In this document: positions 35,316 through 43,871 of the stretch, one piece after another
Layout of the letters: the number at the start of each line of letters is the position of its first letter
Position numbering within the stretch: the stretch's first letter is position 1
Origin: Chara braunii
Taxonomy: Eukaryota > Streptophyta > Charophyceae > Charales > Characeae
Direction: 5' to 3'
Assembly (NCBI GenBank): GCA_003427395.1
Contig: BFEA01000342.1
Coordinates: 1,164,061 to 1,228,060, forward strand
DNA: 64,000 nt
The notes under the pieces: generated by a model
Told to the model about the DNA's origin: nothing
What the model saw: only the letters and a program-made list of their open reading frames with translations
Databases searched by the model: none
Made by a program: the position numbers and the translations under genes

Positions 35316-35378
35316 ACGCATCTTCTGTGAGATGCAAAATTGTGCCCAAATACCCTTGTAAGGGTATTCGGGTCGACA

Positions 35379-35674
35379 CCGTATTTCACTCATCAAAGTT
35401 ATTGCCGTGTGTCACAAATCAACAGTTTCCCTCCAGAAGGTCCATGATCCCTTCGGATATGGATGGAAGATACGACATTGACGACATTGTAGGTGAAGAT
35501 ATATTCCGGACAGGAGGTAGAGGTCGTCCACAGAAACAGTACAAGGTTCGATTCGCATATCAAGAACTGGAAGACGACCGCTGGTTTACCAGAACTGAAC
35601 TGCTAGAAACAGCTCCCGACATAGTCAGGGCCTGCGAAAGAGATAGGAAAGGTAAAGGTCCTGCCTTGGACTGA
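35379..35674 (+). pseudogene. Element B pol C-terminus with chromodomain-like tail
   Basis: Directly after element C, the frame resumes V-F-H-S-S-K-L-L-P, the conserved end of the Ty3 integrase C-terminal region. It continues through Y-D-I-D-D-I-V-G-E-D, G-R-P-Q-K-Q-Y-K-V-R-F-A-Y and D-D-R-W-F-T-R-T-E-L-L to a stop at 35674. The spacing of Y-K-V-R-F and W-x-T/x-x-x-L fits the chromodomain that steers chromovirus integration to chromatin. The first four bases are the right copy of the CCGT duplication. Confidence 0.85.
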
Positions 35675-35700
35675 GATATTCTCGGAGGACCTCGAATTTA

Positions 35701-35712
35701 GGCCGGCGGGAG
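35701..35712 (+). other. Element B polypurine tract (weak)
   Basis: GGCCGGCGGGAG sits directly before the TG of the 3' LTR, where plus-strand DNA synthesis would be primed. Two CC pairs interrupt it, so it is only partly purine. Confidence 0.5.
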
Positions 35713-36513
35713 TGAAACGGTATTCACCACTTCGGAGTAGCTTATGCAGATCCCAGGGCTCGATCCCTAGGCCCTACCTTACCTGTGTACAGTATCTTTG
35801 TCGACCCCTAGAGTTGAACCTGCGACCTGTGTATTTGTAACAGTTGGTAGGTTGTCGGAGTGTCTATAGGTAGCCGGGGTCGGAGTCTCTATAGGTAGCC
35901 GGGGTTCGATCTGTAGACCTGTCGAGTAGGAGCCTTAGTCAGGTCCAGAAGTCGTAGCTGTAGCTTTCCTGAAAGGTCAAGGTTGTAGCTGCTACAGTTC
36001 AGAAGGGTCAAGTCATAGCTGCTACAGTCACGAAAGGCCAAGTCTACGGCCTTCTGGAAGGTCCCAGTAGTGGCCAGCCATTCATTCATTCCTGCGGAAG
36101 CCATGCGGAAGCGCTGCTTCGGTGACTTGTGCGAGGTGGTCTGCAGAGGAGCCTGAAGTCGAAGTGGGCTAGAGGGAGTTAGCGCAGCCATAGCTGCTTG
36201 TAGAGTAGAGTTAGCTGGCGGCCATAGCTGCAATAGTTAGTAGTAGGTGTGCATTCGTGTGTGTGCAGAGTGTGTGCGTGGGGTATCCAGGGTGATCCAG
36301 AGTTGAAGTGTGAAGTGAAAAGTGGTGTTGGACACAGTGACAAGAGTTGCGATGTGTGGGTGCTGATGCACCATAGCCTATTGAAGCGAGCTCGCATCTG
36401 AACTGTGTCTTGGTTTCCATATCTTCGAGCTTTGAGTTGGGCGCTAGGCGCCAGAGTGATTCACCATCTGTTTGTATGCATGTGGAGTGACGAAGTATGC
36501 GAGTCTGATTGCA
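35713..36513 (+). repeat. Element B 3' LTR
   Basis: It is 801 bp and collinear with 988-1968, but lacks the 205 bp at 1326-1530 and carries a 25-26 bp tandem duplication of GTCTATAGGTAGCCGGGGT (about 35860-35906). It ends GATTGCA followed by the GGCT duplication. Confidence 0.88.
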
Positions 36514-36719
36514 GGCTAAATAGATTCGTTGTGGTACTTAGATGACATCTTAGTCTTCAGTAAGTCCCTCCAAGAGCATGAGGGCCATCTGAGGCATATC
36601 TTGGAGAAGTTGAGAGAGGCTAACTTCAAGATCAACGTGAAGAAGTGTGAGTGGGCCAAAACAAAAGTCCTCTACTTGGGTCACATATTAGATGGAGACG
36701 GCATTAGACCAGATGGTAA
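36514..36719 (+). pseudogene. Element A, right part: RT fragment
   Basis: It starts with the right GGCT copy and continues element A's RT just past the point where 987 stops. It carries Y-L-D-D-I-L-V-F-S-K-S-L-Q-E-H (intact catalytic motif, about 36531-36575), then N-F-K-I-N-V-K-K-C-E-W-A-K-T and Y-L-G-H-I-L-D-G-D. The match with element B (6530-6715) ends at about 36719, where unrelated sequence begins. One frame shift occurs just before Y-L-D-D. Confidence 0.85.
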
Positions 36720-36956
36720 GAACCACTCTGCCTTTGCCATGTCAGCACCCCTTTCAAAGAGAGACCATCTTGGCGATTTATTCCCTTATGGGAACCAGCC
36801 AGTGAGTGTCGTGAGGACACGAGTATATGGTTACAACCACTCTGCAAGTGCCACGTCAGCACTCTATCAGAGAGAGAGCTTCAAATTCTATCGTGCGGTC
36901 GTCTTCAATCGAGCAGCAAGTCGGAGAGATGAGGTCAGTTCGCCCTGATACCAAAT
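36720..36956 (-). other. Possible internal fragment and primer binding site of a minus-strand LTR element
   Basis: The minus strand at 36942-36954 reads TGGTATCAGGGCG, close to the initiator-Met primer binding site, three bases from a candidate LTR end. A repeated word AACCACTCTGC occurs at about 36721 and 36836 with CCA(C/T)GTCAGCAC after each. No coding domain is visible. Confidence 0.4.
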
Positions 36957-37147
36957 TGTAATGATCAATCATGTCGCAGATAACAGTGTCGTGCAATGTC
37001 ATGAAATAATCAAATCCGATAAGTCCATCAGTTTGAAGTCATTGAAGTACCTGTTTCCTCATTACCAAGTGTAACGTCACGAAGTCCACAATATCTAGAA
37101 GAGAGAGGAGGGAAGAATAGACAGTGGGAAGGAGAAGTGTAACACAA
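36957..37147 (-). repeat. Candidate short LTR (minus-strand element)
   Basis: On the plus strand the segment starts TGTAATGATC and could end at AACACAACA. In minus sense it would run TGTTGTG...CATTACA and be followed by the primer-binding-like site. Only one copy is in the window, so the far boundary is a guess. Confidence 0.35.
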
Positions 37148-37182
37148 CAATTAAGCCCCTCTTCTCCTTCAGGCTCCCCACC

Positions 37183-37270
37183 TCTGCCACGTCGGCGATC
37201 TGCACTCGATGTGCCATGTCAGCATTCCGCACTTGATGTGCCACCTCAGCAATCTGAACTCGAGGTGACG
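37183..37270. repeat. 27-bp degenerate tandem repeat
   Basis: Three imperfect units of the type CGATGTGCCA(T/C)(G/C)TCAGCA follow each other. Confidence 0.55.
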
Positions 37271-38337
37271 AGCGGACGATTGTGGAAGCAGCCCTCGCAG
37301 ATAAACAATCCTCCAACAACGAGCAGAATTGGCAGCCGCCTCACATCTGAAGAAACCAGGTACGTACGCACGACAACTCACATCACCCACACACTCTCTC
37401 TCTCTCCCTCTCCTCATTCCCTCGCCGTCATCTATGGCCCCAGTCATGGCCGCCCTCTCCCTCTCTCTATACTATCGTGTCTGGCTGGCGCCCCTCAAGC
37501 AGCCTGGCGCCTGCACCTCCTCTCAAGTCTCACGTGCAGCGTCATAGCCACAAGCAACTCGCAAGACTGAATGCCAAGCAGTGGCAAGGTCAACTCAATA
37601 ACTAGTTGACTCGCCTGTCCACGGTCAGCGTCGGTCAATGTGAGGGCCCGGATCTTCCACTTTGTCCCAGTTTCGGTCTGGACTTCTTGAGGCCCGAATC
37701 TTCCGGAACCTGCAGACCACTGTTAGATCATGCCAGATCGACGGCCAGGAAAATCTTATGTGCTGACTTTGACTTCTTGGATCTGGGCCGGGCTCAACGA
37801 GCTGAGTGTTGACTTTTCGGTTAACCGTCCGCCTGGGCCATTTCTGAGGCCTGCCCCTCTATTTCCAAGCTACCCGTTCGTGCTTGTCTGCGGGTGCGGC
37901 GAGGACCCAGCGGCTCGATTTGGCACACGAGTTACAGCACACTAACTATTGTGCTGAGAAACCACAACACGATGAAGAGATAAGCCACATCATATGCCAT
38001 CATCACCGGGCACCAGTTAAAGGTAAACCCTTGCTAGGACTTCTAAGAGAAACACGTCGTAATCGTGGTCAGACCGCAGGAAAGTTCTAGTGTGCATACA
38101 ACGCACTCTTATACTTAGTTGGCTATGTAGGATGGGATACGACATCTTGAATTCTTGCCCAGAGGAGAAATCTGCAATCGTCATAGAGCACTCAATGTGT
38201 GGATGATCCTGATTAATCATTATCTTATTAGAGAGGATATATTAATCACCCTTATCTCGAGCTGCTTGAAACCATTACCATCATTGTCTATGTGGAGACT
38301 TTGTAAATTTGAACAAAGGGGAGGAATACATACAAAC
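37271..38337. other. Unassigned, probably intron of the WD40 gene
   Basis: No domain is readable. The stretch lies just beyond the donor site of the exon at 38338-38425 (minus-strand sense), so it would be the next intron. I looked for the next expected WD40 block (a G-G-E-D-D-L-like segment) on the minus strand and did not find it. Confidence 0.45.
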
Positions 38338-38425
38338 CTCCACGAACAGCACAGCAGTGCTCCATAATAACTTTTGCACCCACATACAAGAGTCTCCTTC
38401 TGGAAGTCGAAGATTCTCAGGAAAC
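38338..38425 (-). CDS. Exon of WDR20/CreC-like WD40-repeat protein
   Basis: The 88-base minus-strand exon sits between a TTGCAG acceptor and a G|GTTTGT donor. It encodes F-L-R-I-F-D-F-Q-K-E-T-L-V-C-G then C-K-S-Y-Y-G-A-L-L-C-C-S-W. This joins in phase to the exon at 41606-41702, whose final G plus GT makes a Gly codon. The exact order (repeat start, V-G-R-D-G, F-L-R-I-F-D-F, K-S-Y-Y-G-A-L-L-C-C-S-W) is what I recall for plant relatives of WDR20 and fungal CreC. In animals and fungi these proteins are beta-propeller partners of deubiquitinating enzymes; the role here is unknown. The remaining exons are not in the window. Whether the gene is still expressed cannot be told. Confidence 0.85.
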
Positions 38426-38730
38426 CTGCAATCCAGAGTCAACATAGAAAGACGATCCACTGCATGACCAAGTAAATAGGGTGCCATGGCGAAGCATGGG
38501 GTGTCACCAATGCTGCGAGATAATGAAAACACCACTACCCGCCTCAGTTTAAGGTAACTTAACAGCTTGATTCTCAGGAAACCTGAATCCATAGTCAACA
38601 TAGAAAGTCGATCCAATGCACGAGTGAGTAAGCAGGGTACCACAGCCAAGTATGAGGCATCACCAATCCTGCAAGATAATGAAGACACGAGTACACGCCT
38701 CGGATTAAGACAACTTAACAGCTCGCAGGG
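38412..38730 (-). repeat. 157-bp tandem duplication spanning the 3' splice site
   Basis: GATTCTCAGGAAACCTG occurs at 38412 and 38569 (plus-strand text), and about 150 bases after each copy match with scattered changes. In minus-strand sense the duplicate holds an intron end, an AG and the first 14 bases of the exon at 38425. This creates a second acceptor-like site at 38583-38585. Confidence 0.85.
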
Positions 38731-41479
38731 GAATACTCCCCAACAATAGATTGGAGCCCTGCTTTTTGTTTAAGAAAAACGAGAAGAGGAGGACAAAAAG
38801 GTAGAACATAGCCAGCATGCCAAATAAATAAGAGGAAGCCATAAATCCAGGTTCATCATCCTCTCAGTTCATCGCCATGTGTGCCGCCAGAAACCTCAGG
38901 CAAAATTCTCAGACATTACCAATGTTGATGACCAAATGGAAGACCGGGCAAACTGGCAAACCAACATCACTCTGGGAAAAAGAGTTCATGAAGAACAAAT
39001 AAATCCAGCAGTTCGGCAGCCTGGTCGACCCGGCTAGTAACCCAGCTGATGATTGGCTAACAAGGAACTAAGAAAGCTAAAACTGAACTAACGATAACCC
39101 CACAACCAGACAAAAGCGACCTAACAGCAAACCGGCCAAGATCTGATAGACAACTCAGCGGTGAGCTGAAAGACGAGCCTGAGGAGATCCACTAAACTCA
39201 CAAAACAACCCACAGCTGATGTACTAAGATCTACCAATCAACCCTGTTTCCTTTTTCCACCATGTGGATACCAGAAATGGTTTCCTTGTCAGGAAGAGTT
39301 TCGATCGCGTTACAACTTTCAGTCCTAACGCCGGATTGAGCTGCGGCTCCAGAAGATCGAAACAGGCTGCAGAGGAGAGCTCAATGGCGTATAATGTTGC
39401 TAACCTGTCAGCCGACCCCTGTTTGGGAGTTCACACCCGTCGCCACATGATTATGTATGTGCCATCACTTGTGTAATGTCCAAAGTGGCCAAACTATGAG
39501 TGTGGAGGAAGAAGGCTGACGTAGAAGATATTGTTGCTTAACCGCAGAAGAATGTGGATTCAGGGAATGAAACAAGCATGGGAAGGTGGTGCAAGTGGCC
39601 ATTAATATACTACACACTTAGCGCATAATCTAGAAAGCACAGTTTAAACCACCACCACTTCCAATCTTGTTTTTGCCGAACCTGAATTTCACTGCATACC
39701 GAGTAAGCTACATTCTTCTCTCAATTTCACCTCACACTACCTACCTACCACTACTCCTGTATTCCCCGACTGGAATTGGGCAGAGTCTGCTGATGTTCGT
39801 AGAGGAGGTGACCTGAGGGGAGGCACAGGGATTGGTCCTGTTGGCTGATGCTACCGGCTGTCCCCCGGCCGGTGTCGCCCACCTGAAGGTCAGAAGCAGC
39901 CCCCGCATGTTCTCTCGTGAACACGGTTGTGGCTGCTACGAGGTTCCCCGGAAACATATTTCATCACGGCAGCTGCATTTGAAAAAAGAACAAGAAAAAA
40001 AAGGAAACAACGCTATGGATGTGAAAGCAGTTGGATACAGAAGAGGTGTACGTGTGTGAGTACGCCCTGAGTGAGGGCGTTACAGTGGACGGGATTGCGG
40101 GTAGATACATCCCCAGACGTGGTAGTGTGAGTATGCCCTCCATGAGGGCATGTCAGCAACCCGTGGATTGTGCCCTGCCTAGCTGGCAGGGAAGAAAAGA
40201 AAACAAAAAGAACCACAAAAGAAGCTAGCCATAAAGAAAAAAGTGCTGTGAGCTTGTTCTCACTCACGGTCTTCCCATAGACTATATAGCTTCTTCCTTT
40301 CTTTTTTTGGCTTTTCAAGCGGACCACAAGGCCCAAACAACTTCTAATTTCCCAGCCTCGCCGGGACCCCCGGAAAACGCGGTGTACATCATATTCCTGG
40401 TTTTCCCAACACTGAGAAAGGTAGTCGTGGTTTAAAAGACAGAGCAAACTGATCGACAGCAACTCGCTGGCCATTGCCAAAAGTAAACTCTACTATGATT
40501 CAGAGATGAAATGTGGGTGCAAGGGAAGAAGCTGCAGGTTGCCATTAACATGCTATGCAGTGTGGGCTCTGATTCCAGAGAAACACACCTACTCAGATGT
40601 CTGTTCACCCTACTCAGGAAGCACAGTATAATCCACAGAGTTGACCGCTAAACAGCAAAACGCCAACCATTGCCATGAACGTACATATGCAGTGAGGGTT
40701 CTCATTCAAACTACCGTTTCGGGGGTCGGCCTACCAGAGCTGAATGGCTGGAGGCGCCAGCCAAGAAGGGCCCTCACTGGTTCATTTTTTTTCTGGGCAT
40801 GCAGGAAGGAATCTGCGCTGGCAAAAGGAAGCCTCCAAGAACTGGTGATTTGAGAAAAACACACATTACACCGATGCCTGTGCACGCAACACCGATGCCT
40901 GTGCACGCTCCAGGAAACGCAGTTTAATTTACAGAGCTGAGCAATGAGCAGCAACATGCCGACCATTGCCAAACTTCAGCTGTGACCCACATGCCCTCTT
41001 GCCTTTCTCATCCTCGATGACCTCCCTTGACCCACAGGAGTCGGATACAAAACCGAGAAGAATATCTCGAAGTACACAGCACTCATCCCACACGTGTGTT
41101 CTCATGTTCGTTATACACAACTCCAGAACTAAAGTGTGACTGTAACAGACTGTTCCATCGAACTTTCACTGACTCGTTAGGACGTTCAGCCCCGACAATC
41201 AACCCTGGATGTCTTCGATTGATGGACCATGCCGGCCAGAATTCAACTGAGAAACGTGGTTGTGTGAGTTTGACTGTTGCAAGAACCACCCCTTTTCCAC
41301 TCAGATCAGTAGATCCAAAATTCAAATATATGTGACATTTTAAATGCTAGAAACATTTTGATAACGGCTGTGATTGTATGTGCGTTGTTAGGTTCGCTGA
41401 ACACAAGTCTGTGTGTGCGTTGTCACGTTTGCTATACACAAGTCTGTGTATATGTGAGTGCGCGAGCGCACACGCGTGC

Positions 41480-41568
<89 letters not shown>

Positions 41569-41605
41569 TCTTTAGGGGACGCAGAATGCATGGAAGAATA
41601 CTAAC
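38731..41605. other. Intron sequence of the WD40 gene
   Basis: No further exon or retroelement domain is readable over 2.9 kb. Diverged internal copies of a segment containing GGAA(A/G)C(A/G)CAGT and GCCA(A/C)CATTGCCA occur near 39640, 40615 and 40915, suggesting an old local duplication. The microsatellite at 41482-41565 lies next to the following exon. Confidence 0.6.
41482..41565. repeat. GA microsatellite
   Basis: An uninterrupted GA repeat of about 42 units, 41 bases downstream (minus sense) of the exon at 41606-41702. Its Arg-Glu frame is an artefact of the repeat. Confidence 0.93.
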
Positions 41606-41702
41606 CATCCCTTCCTACAGTTGCGAGGTAGTGCCCATCAGAGGAAAAGGCAATCCCGTTTACTGACCCCGCACAGATGTGCCACCTGGCAATTGGGTTG
41701 TT
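41606..41702 (-). CDS. Exon of WDR20/CreC-like WD40-repeat protein
   Basis: The 97-base minus-strand exon is bounded by CTGTGCAG and G|GTTAGT. It encodes N-N-P-I-A-R-W-H-I-C then A-G-S-V-N-G-I-A-F-S-S-D-G and H-Y-L-A-T-V-G-R-D, one full WD-repeat opening with the S-x-D-G-x-x-L-A-T hallmark. It ends with one extra base (G), in phase with the exon at 38425. The wording N-P-I-A-R-W-H-I-C is, from memory, characteristic of plant WDR20-like proteins. The intron upstream (beyond 41702) is where elements D and F lie. Exons before this one are not seen. Confidence 0.87.
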
Positions 41703-41874
41703 CTGCACAGACAACAACAGGACATTTTTTACTGACATCAGCCGAAAGTTCACAATCAACAGAAATGATTATTTAACATTCAAGGATTTATGCAATGACA
41801 TTCCGTTGTATCATCCATGTCACAGCTAACATTTAGCCAGCAATATTCACAGCTTGTACCATCCATTTCACATC
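41703..41874. other. Intron sequence upstream of the WD40 exon
   Basis: AT-rich sequence with no readable gene, ending where the G LTR fragment begins. Confidence 0.55.
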
Positions 41875-41960
41875 TGTGAGGAATGTGTCCTCATGGGGCC
41901 CTAGACAACATGCATATGTTATGGACTGTGGACCCCAGCAAGCCTCATGCCCACCCTAAG
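41875..41960 (+). repeat. LTR fragment G, left part
   Basis: It begins TGTGAGG...CCTC, the pattern that opens the F-family LTRs (53409 and 43872), and runs to CCACCCTAAG, where element D is inserted. The same CCCTAAG landmark is at equivalent places in those LTRs. It continues at 52398. Confidence 0.55.
41956..41960. repeat. Left target-site duplication of element D (CTAAG)
   Basis: CTAAG before the 5' LTR equals CTAAG after the 3' LTR (52398-52402), a perfect 5-bp duplication typical of Ty3 integration. Confidence 0.92.
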
Positions 41961-43115
41961 TGTTACATACTGGATTCCACACGGGCCCTGTTAGGCCCGG
42001 TGGCTAGGTCTAGGGGGTTATCCCATACCGTGGCCACGCTGGGCCAGTCCGGCCTGGGTTAAACGCCGGACCTTTGAAAAGGCCGACGGTAGGCCTCCAG
42101 CAAACCGGTTCAGACCCGGGTCTGCAGCTGCAGGCCCTAAGCGGGAAACCGGCTCAAACGTTTTTCGTTTGGGCCTGGCGGCTGAGGATTGAGGCTGCCA
42201 CTTCCCCGGGGGTCCGATCTGAACCGCACATTGAGTTGACGGTCTAGATCACGGCACGGGTTCACCAGCAGCCAGGCCGAACAGGCCACCGCCGGTACTT
42301 AGAACCGGCCAGCGGTCTGTTCTGAACACTTTGAGGCCGCAGCATTGAGCAGCAGCAGTGCTGCGCTATTTTCGGTTTAGCGCAGCTCCAGGCAGTAGCG
42401 CTAGGTGTAGCGCTAGCTGCAGAGGTGAGCGAGAGAGAGTAGAGACTTACCTGCTACCTACCTGTGAGCGCCATAGCTCCAGCGTCGAGGGCGAGTCTTC
42501 AGCAGCTCCAAGGAGGCACCTCGCATCAGCAGGTTGGTGCCTGGATACTGGATCAGGGAGTGAGGACTATACTCCTCCCACCTCTCCATCTCCACCTTCT
42601 CCTCTGCCCCTCTCAGCTCTTCTTCTTCTTCTTCATCATCTTCTTCTGACCGTCCACATTCTGGACTACTATCTGGAGGGAGATCAGAGGTGGACTATCG
42701 GTGACATAGGGACTGGAGACTATTTCGGATTGAGACATTGAGGGGACCATGTTGAAAATCTGACATCAGTGGCATTATGAGATTCTGTATCTTCGACATT
42801 TCGAGACTTTGTATCTTCGACATTTCGGGATTTCTATTTCGGCAATATTGGTGCTGGCACCATCTCTCCTCCTCTCTTCGTCTCTTCTCCCTACCTTTCG
42901 TCTGCGCATGATCGTGCAGGCCCTGGCACTGTCTTCCATGCTTGAAGCGCCAGGCCTCCCACCCGATGAATGTATGGTGTGAGTCTGTAGAGAATCCAAG
43001 TCAGGTGTGAGTCAGATCCATGTTTATCAGTCTTCCGCTGCATTATAGTGCTCTTTGTTATTGGTTGGTTCTGGGTTCCGCATCATACTTGTGTTCGCTT
43101 CACTAGTATGCAACA
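41961..43115 (+). repeat. Element D 5' LTR
   Basis: 1,155 bp starting TGTTACATAC and ending AGTATGCAACA. It closely matches 51245-52397. A (CTT)n-like pyrimidine run lies at about 42618-42648. No gene is called inside. Confidence 0.92.
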
Positions 43116-43118
43116 GTT

Positions 43119-43132
43119 TGGTATCGGAGCAG
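43119..43132 (+). other. Element D primer binding site (initiator-Met type)
   Basis: TGGTATCGGAGCAG starts three bases after the LTR. It has the same A-to-G variant as elements B and F. Confidence 0.87.
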
Positions 43133-43144
43133 ACCAAGATTGGA

Positions 43145-43261
43145 TCTGCTCACAGATTGATCGATCGATTGATTAATTGATCAATTGATTGATCCTTCAA
43201 AAATTCCGATTGATTGATTGATTGATTGATTACTGATTGATTGATTGATTGATTGATAAAC

Positions 43262-43297
<36 letters not shown>

Positions 43298-43300
43298 GTA
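43145..43300. repeat. TTGA/GATT microsatellite region
   Basis: Imperfect (GATT)n runs directly follow the primer binding site. The Ile-Asn-Gln-Ser frame on the minus strand comes from the repeat. Confidence 0.9.
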
Positions 43301-43871
43301 GTTCTGATTAGTGAGATGCAAGATAATAGATAAATCAGTTAATGCAATTTGATTGATTAGTTGATTAGGATTGTTTCTGCTATCAGATCTACAGTTGTCA
43401 TCAATTTCCAAGTTGCAAAGTTTTTTCTTTTCTTTTCTTCTGTTTCTGTAATTCGGTAATGCGCTAAAGATAGAATTGCTGCAATCTGGAAGTTCACGTG
43501 ATTTTAGGGTTGACACCAGGAATTTCGTGAAATTTGCAGAATTTTAGGTCTGAAAATCCCGAAAACTTCGCGAATTTGTTTTTCCAGTTTGCATTTTTCA
43601 ATTAAGTCGCTTACCTCCGTGAATTCCATACGGGACTTTCCGTGAAATTCCCGGATGCTGGAAGGTCCAGACAGTTGCAGACGTGCAACGTCCCGGAAGT
43701 TTCACCTGCACTCAAAGTCCAAGTTGGCATTTTGACGAATGGTCGCAGGCAGTGAACTTTCGGACCACTGGTTGATCTCGGATTGACACCTCATGCCCGA
43801 CAAATTCATTTATTTGAAATTATTTCATCATTTTTATTAACTAAATTAATAATTTTTAATTTTTTGAAAAA
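43301..43871 (+). other. Element D leader, first part
   Basis: AT-rich, no domain; contains repeated CGTGAAATTC-like words (43527-43650). Confidence 0.5.

Larger units (their letters stand above)
8567..35378 (-). mobile_element. Element C: giant Ty3/Gypsy retrotransposon with 8-kb LTRs
   Basis: Two direct repeats of about 8 kb (8567-16664 and 27359-35378) enclose a 10.7-kb interior whose pol genes read on the minus strand. The outer ends are TGTCGA and TCGACA. CCGT flanks both sides. A tRNA-Asp-type primer binding site lies 2 bases inside the right repeat, as expected for the 5' LTR of a minus-strand element. The minus-strand order is gag, protease, RT, RNase H, integrase and a second gag-like region. 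No chromodomain is visible. The total is 26.8 kb. Multiple stops and frame breaks make it inactive. Confidence 0.88.
27359..35378 (-). repeat. Element C right LTR (5' LTR of the minus-strand element)
   Basis: It is 8,020 bp, starts TGCCGGGCGC and ends GGGTCGACA, collinear with 8567-16664. Differences from the left copy are a locally triplicated hairpin unit and an N (29617-29871), a 30-N gap (30975-31004), a longer CT tract (33358-33408), single copies where the left LTR has tandem duplications, and an unrelated block at 35165-35315. Frames inside are treated as non-coding, as in the left copy. Confidence 0.87.
988..36513 (+). mobile_element. Element B: chromovirus-type Ty3/Gypsy retrotransposon, split by element C
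   Basis: It is bounded by two related LTRs (988-1968 and 35713-36513), both starting TGAAACGG and ending GATTGCA, with GGCT on both outer sides (984-987 and 36514-36517). Inside the 5' LTR come an initiator-Met-type primer binding site, a leader, gag with a CCHC knuckle, then protease, RT, RNase H, integrase and, beyond element C, a chromodomain-like tail. That order is typical of Ty3 chromoviruses. Frame breaks in gag, RT and integrase make it inactive. The B sequence itself is 8.7 kb once C (8567-35378 plus one CCGT copy) is set aside. Confidence 0.9.

Noticed and set aside
38281-38688. 135-residue minus-strand protein with an internal repeat
   Set aside because: The frame is out of phase with the WD40 exon and spans intron and a 157-bp duplication. 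The exon frame explains the conserved part.
41378-41575. Arg-Glu repeat protein
   Set aside because: It is the translation of the GA microsatellite at 41482-41565.
43181-43516. Ile-Asn-Gln-Ser repeat protein on the minus strand
   Set aside because: It is the translation of a GATT microsatellite.
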